Assembly (NCBI GenBank): GCA_024642465.1
Contig: JAHEBA010000001.1
Coordinates: 62,001 to 126,000 of the forward strand
DNA from: Alphaproteobacteria bacterium
GTDB taxonomy: Bacteria > Pseudomonadota > Alphaproteobacteria > Rhizobiales > Aestuariivirgaceae
Direction of reading: 5' to 3'
Length of the DNA: 64,000 nt
Shown: positions 45,701 to 54,244 of the stretch, piece after piece
How positions within the stretch are numbered: position 1 is the first letter of the stretch
Layout of the letters: the number at the start of each line of letters is the position of its first letter
The notes under the pieces: model-generated
Database searches by the model: none
Told to the model about the DNA's origin: nothing
Seen by the model: only the letters and a program-made list of their open reading frames with translations
Translations under genes and position numbers: made by a program

Positions 45701-46390
45701 ATGAGCGACGACGATCTTGATCTCAGGTCACTGGATGACGATGAACTCGTGCAGCAGATGCACGACGACCTCTACGACGGTCTCAAGGAAGAGATCGAAG
45801 AGAGCGTGAACATCCTGCTTGAGCGCGGCTGGACCCCTTACAAGATTCTGACCGAAGGCCTGGTCGAAGGCATGCGCATTGTCGGCATCGACTTCCGCGA
45901 CGGCATCCTGTTCGTGCCGGAAGTGCTGCTGGCTGCCAACGCGATGAAGGCAGGCATGGCCATCCTGAAGCCGCTGCTGGCAGAAACCGGCGCCCCGCGC
46001 GTCGGCAAGATGGTGATCGGCACCGTCAAGGGCGACATTCACGACATCGGCAAGAACCTCGTCGCCATGATGATGGAAGGCGCAGGCTTCGAAGTCATCA
46101 ACATCGGCATCAACAATCCGGTCGAGAACTATCTCGCCGCCATCGAAGAGCACCAGCCGGACATTCTCGGCATGTCGGCGCTTCTCACCACCACCATGCC
46201 CTACATGAAGGTCGTCATCGACACCCTCAAGGAAAAGGGCATGCGCGACGACTATATCGTGCTGGTCGGCGGAGCCCCGCTCAACGAGGAGTTCGCTGCA
46301 GCAATCGGCGCAGATGCCTATTGCCGCGACGCGGCTGTGGCCGTTGAAACCGCCAAGGATTTCATGGCGCGCAAGCACAATCAGGTCTGA
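45701..46390 (+). CDS. corrinoid (B12-binding) methyltransferase protein, MtbC/MttC-like
   Basis: B12 Cap-like helical domain then GTVKGDIHDIGKNLVAMMMEGAGFEVINIGINNPVENYL (DxHxxG motif), GMSALLTTTMPYMKVVIDTLKEKG, VLVGGAPLNEEFAAAIGADAYCRDA. Confidence 0.95.
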   Translation: MSDDDLDLRSLDDDELVQQMHDDLYDGLKEEIEESVNILLERGWTPYKILTEGLVEGMRIVGIDFRDGILFVPEVLLAANAMKAGMAILKPLLAETGAPRVGKMVIGTVKGDIHDIGKNLVAMMMEGAGFEVINIGINNPVENYLAAIEEHQPDILGMSALLTTTMPYMKVVIDTLKEKGMRDDYIVLVGGAPLNEEFAAAIGADAYCRDAAVAVETAKDFMARKHNQV

Positions 46391-46434
46391 TTGTTCAGCC
46401 ATAGATTTGCCCGCAACCGGGCGCAGTCTTTAAG

Positions 46435-46467
46435 GGGGCCGGATGCCAGGTGCGTCCGGCCCCTTTT
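46435..46467 (+). terminator. Rho-independent terminator after corrinoid protein gene
   Basis: GGGGCCGGA tgccaggtgcg TCCGGCCCC TTTT; 9-bp stem. Confidence 0.85.
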
Positions 46468-46649
46468 CCTTGTGCGATCCCTCGGCCTTGCGAACATGAA
46501 CGCCAGATGAACGGCGCCATCAGCATCCGTTCAGCCAGCCTGCGCTAGAAAGGGCACAAGACAAACACCGGCGGACCGAAATCAACAAGACCGGCCTCGA
46601 AGGGTTTGTAGCAAGACTTGAAATTGAACGTACTGAAGGAGAAACCCAA

Positions 46650-46964
46650 ATGTTCAAGAAGTCCCTGATTGCTGCTGTTACCGCTCTTGCCCTGGCTGCC
46701 GCCTCCGCTTCCCCGGCGCAGGCAATGTCGAAGAAGGGTGCCGCGTTCCTCGGCCTCGGCATTGGCAGCGCCATCGCGCTGGGCGCCGCCGCCGCCCATG
46801 ACCGTCACCGCTACTATGAAGACGATGGCTACTACTATGCCGGTGGCGGCTACGGCTATCGCTCCGTGCGCCGCGAATACCGCTACTGGTCCAACGAATG
46901 TGCAGCCCGTCATGGCTGGGAAACCCGCCGCTGGTTCCGCTGCATGGACAGTCACGGCGTCTAA
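46650..46964 (+). CDS. small secreted Tyr/Gly-rich protein (paralogue 1)
   Basis: MFKKSLIAAVTALALAAASASPAQAMSKKGAAFLGLGIGSAIALGAAAAHDRHRYYEDDGYYYAGGGYGY...CAARHGWETRRWFRCMDSHGV. Confidence 0.75.
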   Translation: MFKKSLIAAVTALALAAASASPAQAMSKKGAAFLGLGIGSAIALGAAAAHDRHRYYEDDGYYYAGGGYGYRSVRREYRYWSNECAARHGWETRRWFRCMDSHGV

Positions 46965-47001
46965 GCCAGGCCACATCCGGCCGATCATCCAGAATACTTC
47001 A

Positions 47002-47027
47002 CTGCCGGGCTCAGTCCCGGCGGTTTT
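47002..47027 (+). terminator. probable Rho-independent terminator
   Basis: ctGCCGGG ctcagt CCCGGC ggtttt downstream of 46650-46964. Confidence 0.6.
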
Positions 47028-47178
47028 GCTTTGCGTCCGGCGCAAGAGCCGCGCGCACGCAATGTGACTTAATGCACAACGCAGCGATTACCGATCTGTC
47101 ATGTTGGGTCCATCGAAACGGACCGCAACGCCGGTCGCCATGAAGACAACATAAGAAGAAAACAGAGGAAACACGACA

Positions 47179-47472
47179 ATGACCGCCATCCGCAATACCG
47201 CCATCGCCGCCATCGCAGCCCTGACCATCGCTGCTTCCATGGCCTCGCCCGCACAGGCTCTGTCCAAGAAGGGCGCCTGGGCACTGGGCATCGGCCTGGG
47301 AACCGTGGCCGCAGTCGGCGCTGCCCACGCCTATGGCCATGGCTACTACGGCTATGGCGGCGGCTACTACGGAGAAGGCCGCGCCTATCGCCGCGCCGCC
47401 CGCCAGTGCGCCAATCGCTGGGGCTGGCACACCTGGAAGTGGGAACGTTGCATGGATCGCCGTGGTTTCTGA
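47179..47472 (+). CDS. small secreted Tyr/Gly-rich protein (paralogue 2)
   Basis: MTAIRNTAIAAIAALTIAASMASPAQALSKKGAWALGIGLGTVAAVGAAHAYGHGYYGYGGGYYGE...CANRWGWHTWKWERCMDRRGF. Confidence 0.75.
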   Translation: MTAIRNTAIAAIAALTIAASMASPAQALSKKGAWALGIGLGTVAAVGAAHAYGHGYYGYGGGYYGEGRAYRRAARQCANRWGWHTWKWERCMDRRGF

Positions 47473-47500
47473 ACTCCCCGGAACAGAGGCTTCGGAGACG

Positions 47501-47528
47501 GGCACCGCCGGAGCAATCCGGCGGTGCC
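47501..47528 (+). terminator. strong hairpin, probable terminator
   Basis: GGCACCGCCGG agcaat CCGGCGGTGCC, perfect 11-bp stem after 47179-47472; T-tract weak. Confidence 0.55.
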
Positions 47529-47567
47529 TTGCCGTTTTCGGCATGGCCGCACCGGGCCTGCGGGCGT

Positions 47568-48212
47568 ATGATGATGGCGATGAGTGAAGTGGCGCCAGAA
47601 CAGCATTACGAGTTTCACAAAGGCTCCGGCGACGTGCTGGTGATCGCCTGCGGGGCGCTGGCGCGCGAACTGGTTGCGCTGGTCGAGATGAACGGCTGGC
47701 GCCAGCTCGACATCCAGTGCCTGCCGGCAATCTGGCACAACACGCCCGAGAAGATTCCCGGCGGCGTGCGTGACGCCGTGCGCAAGGCCAGGGATGCCGG
47801 CCGCTACCGTCAGATCTTCGTCGCCTATGGCGATTGCGGCACCGGCGGCCTGCTCGACAAGGTGATCGAGGCCGAGGGCGTCGAGCGCATCGACGGGCCG
47901 CATTGCTATTCGTTCTTCTCCGGCAACGAGGTCTGGAAGACCCATGAGGACGAAATTTCTGCGTTCTACCTGACCGACTATCTCGCCCGCCATTTCGACG
48001 CGCTGGTCTGGAAGGGCTTCGGCCTCGACCGGCATCCGGAACTGAGGGACATGATGTTCTCCAACTACACCAAGGTCGTGTATCTGGCGCAGACGGAGGA
48101 CCATCACCTCAAGGAGCTGGCGCAGCAGGCGGCGGCAAAGCTGGGCCTGGACTACGAATACCGCTCTACCGGCTATGGCGACCTGGCCCTGGCCATGAAG
48201 TCCCTCAAGTAA
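47568..48212 (+). CDS. DUF1638 domain-containing protein
   Basis: VLVIACGALARELVALVEMNGWRQLDIQCLPAIWHNTPEKIPGGVRDAVRKARD...FVAYGDCGTGGLLDKVIEAEGVERIDGPHCYSFFSG. Confidence 0.88.
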   Translation: MMMAMSEVAPEQHYEFHKGSGDVLVIACGALARELVALVEMNGWRQLDIQCLPAIWHNTPEKIPGGVRDAVRKARDAGRYRQIFVAYGDCGTGGLLDKVIEAEGVERIDGPHCYSFFSGNEVWKTHEDEISAFYLTDYLARHFDALVWKGFGLDRHPELRDMMFSNYTKVVYLAQTEDHHLKELAQQAAAKLGLDYEYRSTGYGDLALAMKSLK

Positions 48213-48294
48213 ATCCACCCTGCGGTTTCGCTCTCGCGCCCCGAGCCGCTATACCCCTTTGCAAACCTGTTGGAAGCAAAGGAGCACACCCGAG

Positions 48295-48753
48295 ATGACA
48301 TGGAACGTCTACCTGTCCGGCGAAATCCACACCGACTGGCGCGATGAAGTACGCACCGGCGTCGAGAAAGCAGGCCTCCCCGTAAGCTTCTCCGCGCCCG
48401 TTACCAATCACCCGGCGTCTGACGACTGCGGCGTGGCCATCCTGGGCGAGGAGCCGAACAAGTTCTGGCATGACAACAAGGGCGCCAACATCAACGCCAT
48501 TCGCACCCGCACCCTGATCGAGAAGGCCGACGTCGTGGTCGTGCGCTTTGGCGACAAGTACAAGCAGTGGAACGCGGCGTTTGACGCGGGCTATGCGGCA
48601 GCGCTTGGCAAGCCGCTGATCATCATGCACGGGGCCGATCACCAGCATGCGTTGAAGGAAGTGGACGCCGCCGCCCTTGCCGTGACCGAAACCCCGCAGC
48701 AGGTCGTCGACATCCTGCGCTACGTCATAAACGGCGAACTGGACGGGTATTGA
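48295..48753 (+). CDS. YtoQ family protein
   Basis: MTWNVYLSGEIHTDWRDEVRTGVEKAGLPVSFSAPVTNHPASDDCG...FWHDNKGANINAIRTRTLIEKADVVVVRFG. Confidence 0.85.
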   Translation: MTWNVYLSGEIHTDWRDEVRTGVEKAGLPVSFSAPVTNHPASDDCGVAILGEEPNKFWHDNKGANINAIRTRTLIEKADVVVVRFGDKYKQWNAAFDAGYAAALGKPLIIMHGADHQHALKEVDAAALAVTETPQQVVDILRYVINGELDGY

Positions 48754-48828
48754 AGGCCCGCCAATTTGGCCGATTGCGGGTTTTGATGTAGTCTTTATGG
48801 ACACTGCTCGCCGTTACAGGAGGGAGCA

Positions 48829-49641
48829 ATGCCCAAGATTCCATCTGCCACCAGGGAAGAACTTGAGGCTGGACGCGGCTACGAGGCGCTGTTTGTGCCG
48901 GCGCTGTTCGAACCCTGGACCAAACACCTCGTCAATGGCGCAGGCATTGTAGAGGGATGTGACGTTCTCGACGTCGCGTGCGGGTCTGGCGTGCTTGCGC
49001 GTCATGCGTTCGAGGAGGCAGGCAAGTCCGGCAGGGTGGTTGGCGTCGATCCGGCGCCGGGCATGATTGCTGCGGCAAACGAAGTCCAGCCTGGCATCGA
49101 ATGGATGCTGGGCCGTGCCGAGGAACTGCCCTTCGAAGACGGAACATTTGACTGTGTCGTCTCCCAGTTCGGCATGATGTTCTTCCAGGACAGGGACAAG
49201 GCGGCCACCGAGATGCACCGTGTCCTCAAGCCCGGAGGGCGAGTGGCAGTGGCCGTCTGGAACTCCATCGAGCACAACCCGGCGTATCGGGATATCATCG
49301 CCGTACTGGATGAACAGGTAGGTACTGAGGCAGGCGATGCCTTGAGACTGCCTTATACTCTCGGCGATGCGGGGCAGGTCACCATGAGCCTCTCGGCAGG
49401 TGGATTTGAAGATGTGGCCTGCGAAACAAGAACCGAGCAGGCGGGTTTTCCCGGGTCCCGCACGATGGTTGAAGCAGAACTGCGCGGTTGGTTGCCGCTC
49501 TTCGGCATCAATCTCTCGGAAGAGAAGATCGCTGATGTGCTGCAGAAGTCTGACGGCAAGCTGTCGAAATATGCGACGCCGTCAGGAGAAGCGGTTTTCC
49601 CGACTTCGGCCCATATCATTACCGCTCGCAGGCAGCACTAG
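48829..49641 (+). CDS. class I SAM-dependent methyltransferase
   Basis: VLDVACGSGVLARHAFEEAG; FDCVVSQFGMMFFQDRDKAATEMHRVLKPGGRVAVAVW. Confidence 0.9.
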   Translation: MPKIPSATREELEAGRGYEALFVPALFEPWTKHLVNGAGIVEGCDVLDVACGSGVLARHAFEEAGKSGRVVGVDPAPGMIAAANEVQPGIEWMLGRAEELPFEDGTFDCVVSQFGMMFFQDRDKAATEMHRVLKPGGRVAVAVWNSIEHNPAYRDIIAVLDEQVGTEAGDALRLPYTLGDAGQVTMSLSAGGFEDVACETRTEQAGFPGSRTMVEAELRGWLPLFGINLSEEKIADVLQKSDGKLSKYATPSGEAVFPTSAHIITARRQH

Positions 49642-49653
49642 CAGGCATACGCC

Positions 49654-50466
49654 ATGTCGGACAGGTTCGCCGGCTTCACAGGGGACATCCCCCACTACTA
49701 TGACGCAGGTCTCGGCCCCAACATCTTCGTGGATTTCGCTGACAGGTTGGTCTCTGCCGCGTGCGATGGCCCGGCGTCAAACTTCATCGAACTGGCCGCC
49801 GGTACCGGTATTGTGAGCCGGAAATTGCGGGACAGGATGCATCCCGATGCCTCGCTGCTGGTTACCGATCTCAACGCTCCGATGCTCGAAGTGGCCAAGC
49901 AAAAGTTCTCCGAGGGAGAAAATATCGATTTTGCACTGGCGAATGCCATGGACCTCGCATTCGATGGCACTGAATTTGACCTCATGGTATGCTAGTTTGG
50001 AGTCATGTTCTTTCCCGATAAGCGCGCTTCTTTCCGTGAGGCCGCACGCGTCATCAAGCCCGGCGGGCGCTACGTGTTCAACGTGTTCAGCGAAATGCAG
50101 AAGAACCCATACTCACAGATTGCCTATGGCGTTCCGGCACGGTTCTTTCCCAACGATCCGCCGGGTTTCTACAAGGTTCCGTTTCGCTATGGCGATCCGG
50201 GTATCGTCGGTGACGACCTGAAGGCCGCTGGATGGCACGACGTCAAGTACGACGCTATCCGCCTGAACAAGAAGATCGCCGATCCCGAGGGCTTTGCCAG
50301 AGGAATCGTTTACGGCAATCCGTTGATAGATGAAATCAGGACGCGGGGCAGCGTGGACCCCGAGACTATCACTGCCGCAGTGCTTGATGCACTCAAGGCG
50401 ACATTTGGCCCAAGAGACATAACCATGCCGCTGGAGGCAACCATCTTTACCTGCGCCGCAACCTAG
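49654..50466 (+). pseudogene. class I SAM-dependent methyltransferase paralogue interrupted by an in-frame TAG at 49993-49995
   Basis: Same frame continues across the stop: FIELAAGTGIVSRKLRDRM...FDLMVC[TAG]FGVMFFPDKRASFREAARVIKPGGRYVFNVFSE; upstream paralogue has Gln (CAG) at that site. Confidence 0.85.
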
Positions 50467-50485
50467 AGCACGGAAACTGCGCCGC

Positions 50486-50878
50486 TCACCACTGACCCTT
50501 GCGGAACTCGCCTCCGGCAATCTCGTAGTAGTCGCCGGCGAAGTCGCAGAAGATGTGACCGGCGAGCTTCTTGCCCAGCGGCCCGTCGATGCAGCCTGCC
50601 GCAATAGCGGTGTAGGTGCGTTCCGGCCCCTTCCAGAACAGGGTGGAGCCGCAACGCGAGCAGAAGCCGCGCTTGTTGCCGGGCGAAGATTCATACCAGG
50701 CGAGCGTGTCTGACGAGATGAGCCTGAGGTTGACATCCTCTGCCGCCGTGGCGCTCATGTAGTTGCCGGTGGTCTTGCGGCACTGGATGCAATGGCACGC
50801 CACCACGTCGCGCATCTGGCCATTGACTTCGAAGGCAACGCCGCCGCAAAGGCAGCTTCCCTTGTAATGTTCGCTCAT
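50486..50878 (-). CDS. GFA family (glutathione-dependent formaldehyde-activating-like) protein
   Basis: MSEHYKGSCLCGGVAFEVNGQMRDVVACHCIQCRKTTGNYMSATAAEDVNLRL...GFCSRCGSTLFWKG; ATGA overlap with upstream gene. Confidence 0.9.
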   Translation of the reverse strand: MSEHYKGSCLCGGVAFEVNGQMRDVVACHCIQCRKTTGNYMSATAAEDVNLRLISSDTLAWYESSPGNKRGFCSRCGSTLFWKGPERTYTAIAAGCIDGPLGKKLAGHIFCDFAGDYYEIAGGEFRKGQW

Positions 50879-51786
50879 GCAGCGAGGTCCTTCGACAAGG
50901 CGGTGATATGATCCGGGTTGATGCCGCAGCAGCCGCCGATGATCTGTGCTTCCGCCGCCCGCCAGCTTCTGGCTGCTTCGGCAAACTCGGCCGGGTCCAC
51001 GTCGACGAACTCCCAGTCGGGCATGCGGAACTCGCCCGCTTCCGGATAGGTGCCAACGATGCCGGACCAGTTGTCCTTGATGACGTCGATCGCTTCCAGA
51101 ATGGTGTCGATGGGCGAGTGCATCACCAGGCACGCCTCCGGCTTGCGTGCCGTCAGCGTCTTGACCAGTGCGCCCAACTCTTCTTCCGGGTGATTGACCC
51201 CGCTCAAGCCCCCCTTGGCATTGCGCTCGACGGCAATGCCAACCCACACCGGCAGGCCGGTGTCCATGGCGGCGTCAGTGGCCCAGGCCGAGAACTTGCT
51301 GTCGCGCATCATCTCCAGAACGATCAGGTCGGCACCGCATGCTTTCAGGTTTTCCGCCTTCTGCCGGTAGAGCGCACGCATCTCCGCCTCGTCATAGGCG
51401 ATGCCCGCATCGAACCTGTCGGTGCCGGCCTTGTGCGGACGCATGACCGAGATCGAGCCTGCCACCGCAACCGGCCGCGAGGCTGCGTCGGCTGCCGCAC
51501 TGGCCACGCGCATGGCGGCGGTGTCCACCTCGATCAGGTCGGTCCGGCCACGGGCATGGAACATCAGCGGCGAAGAGGCGTAGGTGTTGGCGGTTACAAC
51601 GTCAGCGCCGGCGGCGATGTAATCGTCGTGCACGGCGCGGACGACGTCAGGGTGAGTAAGGTTGGCTTCCGCGCACCACACATCGGAGTCCATCTTCACG
51701 CCGCGGCGCTGGATGTCGGTGCCGGTGCCGCCGTCGAGGATAACGAGGCCGCCAGCATCGAGTTTTTTGCGGATATGGTCGTACAT
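50875..51786 (-). CDS. homocysteine S-methyltransferase family protein
   Basis: VILDGGTGTDIQRRGVKMDSDVWCAEANLTHPDVVRAVHDDYIAAGADVVTANTYASSP...IIGGCCGINPDHITAL. Confidence 0.9.
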   Translation of the reverse strand: MYDHIRKKLDAGGLVILDGGTGTDIQRRGVKMDSDVWCAEANLTHPDVVRAVHDDYIAAGADVVTANTYASSPLMFHARGRTDLIEVDTAAMRVASAAADAASRPVAVAGSISVMRPHKAGTDRFDAGIAYDEAEMRALYRQKAENLKACGADLIVLEMMRDSKFSAWATDAAMDTGLPVWVGIAVERNAKGGLSGVNHPEEELGALVKTLTARKPEACLVMHSPIDTILEAIDVIKDNWSGIVGTYPEAGEFRMPDWEFVDVDPAEFAEAARSWRAAEAQIIGGCCGINPDHITALSKDLAA

Positions 51787-51805
51787 TTGAGGTGCAAGCC
51801 TTTCG

Positions 51806-52477
51806 TCAATAAAACTGTTCCGGGTCCACGCCGCGCGCTTGCATGAAAGCGACCATGTGGAAGCGCATCTGGCCGGGCGCGTAGCGATAGCCGGGCGTCA
51901 CCGGGCATGCAAGCCGCGCAAGGCAGGTCCGGTCACGGCAGGGTGCGCCCTGGGGTGAGCCGAGATGGGAGGCGCACACAGCTACGTCGTAGGATGTGCC
52001 GCTGAAGGCGCCTACGGGGCAGGCTGTGAGGCATGGCTTTGCCTCGCAGGTCTCGCACGGAGATGAGCCTGGGGCAGGGGCGGGGATGGCGAATTCATCG
52101 TCAAAGATGAAGGCGGCGCGGAAGGCATGCCATAGGCCGAAATCCGTCCGGATGTTCAGACCCAGCGGTGAGGTGAACCCGGCGTTGGTCGCCTTTGCCC
52201 AGCGCAGGAAGGGTGGGTGCGGCACATCGAACGGGAACACCGCCCGTGCACCGAGTTGTTCCGCCAATGGCGACAGCACATCGCGCGTCCAGTCATTCAT
52301 CGTGTCCCGAGCCGGGTCGCGCTCGGCGGCAAACCGTTCGAACATCGCAGGTCCGGCATTGCCAACCAGCAGCATCGTCTGGCCACCGAAATCTTCATCG
52401 CTGCCGGCAGCCAGCCAGCCGAGCGGCTCGAATGAAGCCGCCCGGACCGCCGTTTCGATATGGCCTGCGTCAGGCAA
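51806..52477 (-). CDS. ferredoxin-like 4Fe-4S protein (QueG-related C-terminal architecture)
   Basis: LVGNAGPAMFERFA; SPCETCEAKPCLTACPVGAFSGTSYDVAVCASHL. Confidence 0.75.
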   Translation of the reverse strand: MPDAGHIETAVRAASFEPLGWLAAGSDEDFGGQTMLLVGNAGPAMFERFAAERDPARDTMNDWTRDVLSPLAEQLGARAVFPFDVPHPPFLRWAKATNAGFTSPLGLNIRTDFGLWHAFRAAFIFDDEFAIPAPAPGSSPCETCEAKPCLTACPVGAFSGTSYDVAVCASHLGSPQGAPCRDRTCLARLACPVTPGYRYAPGQMRFHMVAFMQARGVDPEQFY

Positions 52478-54047
52478 ACCGCTTGTGACCGGGCTGCATC
52501 AGTGCCCGGTCCAGCTTGATGTCGTGGTTGGCACGGATCACGTCGTCGATCTCGCGCGGCAGGTAGTCAGGGAAATAGCCCGACAGCACCTTGATCTTGC
52601 GCTTGGTCGCCTGTTCGATCAGGTCGGGCTTGCCGGCTTCGGCCCATTCCTTGGGGCTCATCCGGTTGCCTACATCCGGATAGATGTATTCCTTCTGCAT
52701 CAGGTCGAGCGTCTGGCCGGAGCCGAGATAATGGCCGGGCCCGCTGAGGCAAACATCGGCGATCACCTCTGTTGACAGCGTCTCGTCGTTGACCTCAATG
52801 CCGCGTACGTTGCGGTTCACCGCGCCCAGCATGTCGTTGTCGATGAACAGAGTTTCGAGGCAGAAGCCAAGCAGCGAGGCGTGCATGCCAGCGGCTTCGT
52901 ACAACAGGTTGACGCCCGACATGGCGGTCAGCGCGGCGTTCACGCCATGCTCGCAACCTGCCTGCATGTCCGGCAGCTTGGAGTCGGCCATGCCGGCGGC
53001 GGAGCCGGTTGGCAGATCGTAATATTGCCCCATCTGCGCGCAAGCTGCGGAAATCAGCGCCTGCTCGCCCGACCCGCCCGACATGGCGCCGGTGCGCAGG
53101 TCAGACACGAACGGCCATGGACCCCAGATCGCCTTTGCGCCCGGCACCAGCGCATTGACGTAGGCCAGGCCCGCCAGGCACTCCGCCACCGCCTGCACGA
53201 CGGTGCCTGCCAGCGCGGCAGGTGAGGTGGCGCCAGCCTGCGCAGCCGACAGCAGCAGCACCGGCATGCCGCCGTGCACCGCAACTTCAAGGCAGCGGCA
53301 GGCGTCCTCGGCCCACTTCATTGGCGGCACCACGAAGCAGTTGGACTGGCTGACGAACGGACGTTCGCGCCACTTGTCTTCGCCGCCCGCCACCACGTGC
53401 AGCATTTCAAGGCATTCGCGCACGTGGTCCGGATCGACCATCGAGGTGCCGACATGCTTGGATGTCCCGGCAATGCAGGCATAGAGCGTGTTCACGTCAA
53501 GGTCGCGCGGGGCTTCCATGTCGCGCGCCACCACCGGGCGCTGGTAGAAGTGGATGTGCTCGCAGGTATCGACGATGCGGGCCGCGTCGTACAGATCCAC
53601 CAGCAGCGAGTCGCGGTAGGTTTCGGTCTTCGGCTCAACGATGTGCACGGCAGCGCCTGCCGTGCCGAAGTGCACCTTGGAGCCCCATGGCTCCAGGTCG
53701 TGCTTCGGGTCGCGGGCATAGAGTGGGAAGCGCCGGGCGCAGATGGACAGCGTGTCCTCGATGAGCGCGCGCGGAAACCGCAGCCGGCCGTCATCGCCAA
53801 GCGTGCATCCCTTGGCCGTCAGCACCTCGACGCACGACGGGATCGAGTTGGCCATGCCGACCTTCTCCAGAATGTCGAGCGCGGCGTGGTGGATCTTCTC
53901 GAGGTCGGCGTCCTTCAGCGGCTTGTACTGACCGGCAGGAAGACCGGGACGGACCGGACTTGCATCGCGCGGAATGGCCTGGGACCGGATGGCCTTGCGG
54001 GCGTCGCGGCCACCGCGGCGGCGGGAGAGTTCTTCAACAGCAGACAT
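52470..54047 (-). CDS. trimethylamine methyltransferase (MttB) superfamily protein, non-pyrrolysine
   Basis: GLPAGQYKPLKDADLEKIHHAALDILEKVGM...; ...SGGSGEQALISAACAQMGQYYDLPTGSAAGMADSKLPDMQAGCEHG; uninterrupted 525 aa; Arg-rich N-terminus. Confidence 0.9.
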   Translation of the reverse strand: MSAVEELSRRRGGRDARKAIRSQAIPRDASPVRPGLPAGQYKPLKDADLEKIHHAALDILEKVGMANSIPSCVEVLTAKGCTLGDDGRLRFPRALIEDTLSICARRFPLYARDPKHDLEPWGSKVHFGTAGAAVHIVEPKTETYRDSLLVDLYDAARIVDTCEHIHFYQRPVVARDMEAPRDLDVNTLYACIAGTSKHVGTSMVDPDHVRECLEMLHVVAGGEDKWRERPFVSQSNCFVVPPMKWAEDACRCLEVAVHGGMPVLLLSAAQAGATSPAALAGTVVQAVAECLAGLAYVNALVPGAKAIWGPWPFVSDLRTGAMSGGSGEQALISAACAQMGQYYDLPTGSAAGMADSKLPDMQAGCEHGVNAALTAMSGVNLLYEAAGMHASLLGFCLETLFIDNDMLGAVNRNVRGIEVNDETLSTEVIADVCLSGPGHYLGSGQTLDLMQKEYIYPDVGNRMSPKEWAEAGKPDLIEQATKRKIKVLSGYFPDYLPREIDDVIRANHDIKLDRALMQPGHKRFA

Positions 54048-54139
54048 CGGCGCAAATGCCTCCTCAAGCGGGCCTTATCATATGCCGGACACACTGCCTT
54101 TGCAGCCGGTTTTTGAAAAGCGCATAGTTTTCATATATG

Positions 54140-54156
54140 GGTGAGATAAACTCACC
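54140..54156. promoter_or_regulatory. inverted repeat in divergent mttB1/lysR promoter
   Basis: GGTGAG ataaa CTCACC. Confidence 0.5.
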
Positions 54157-54244
54157 AATTTGCGGCATGTTTTCTGGTGAATGGACTGGAAAGGCCAGAA
54201 TTTCCATGTTAATTAGCCGATTGCTTCCATAGGGGTGAATTATC

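Noticed and set aside
49993-49995. In-frame UAG near a corrinoid methyltransferase island as pyrrolysine
   Set aside because: The gene is a SAM-dependent methyltransferase, not MttB; the stop replaces a Gln seen in the tandem paralogue; both MttB genes lack internal UAG and no pylTSBCD genes were seen. A point mutation or sequencing error is simpler.
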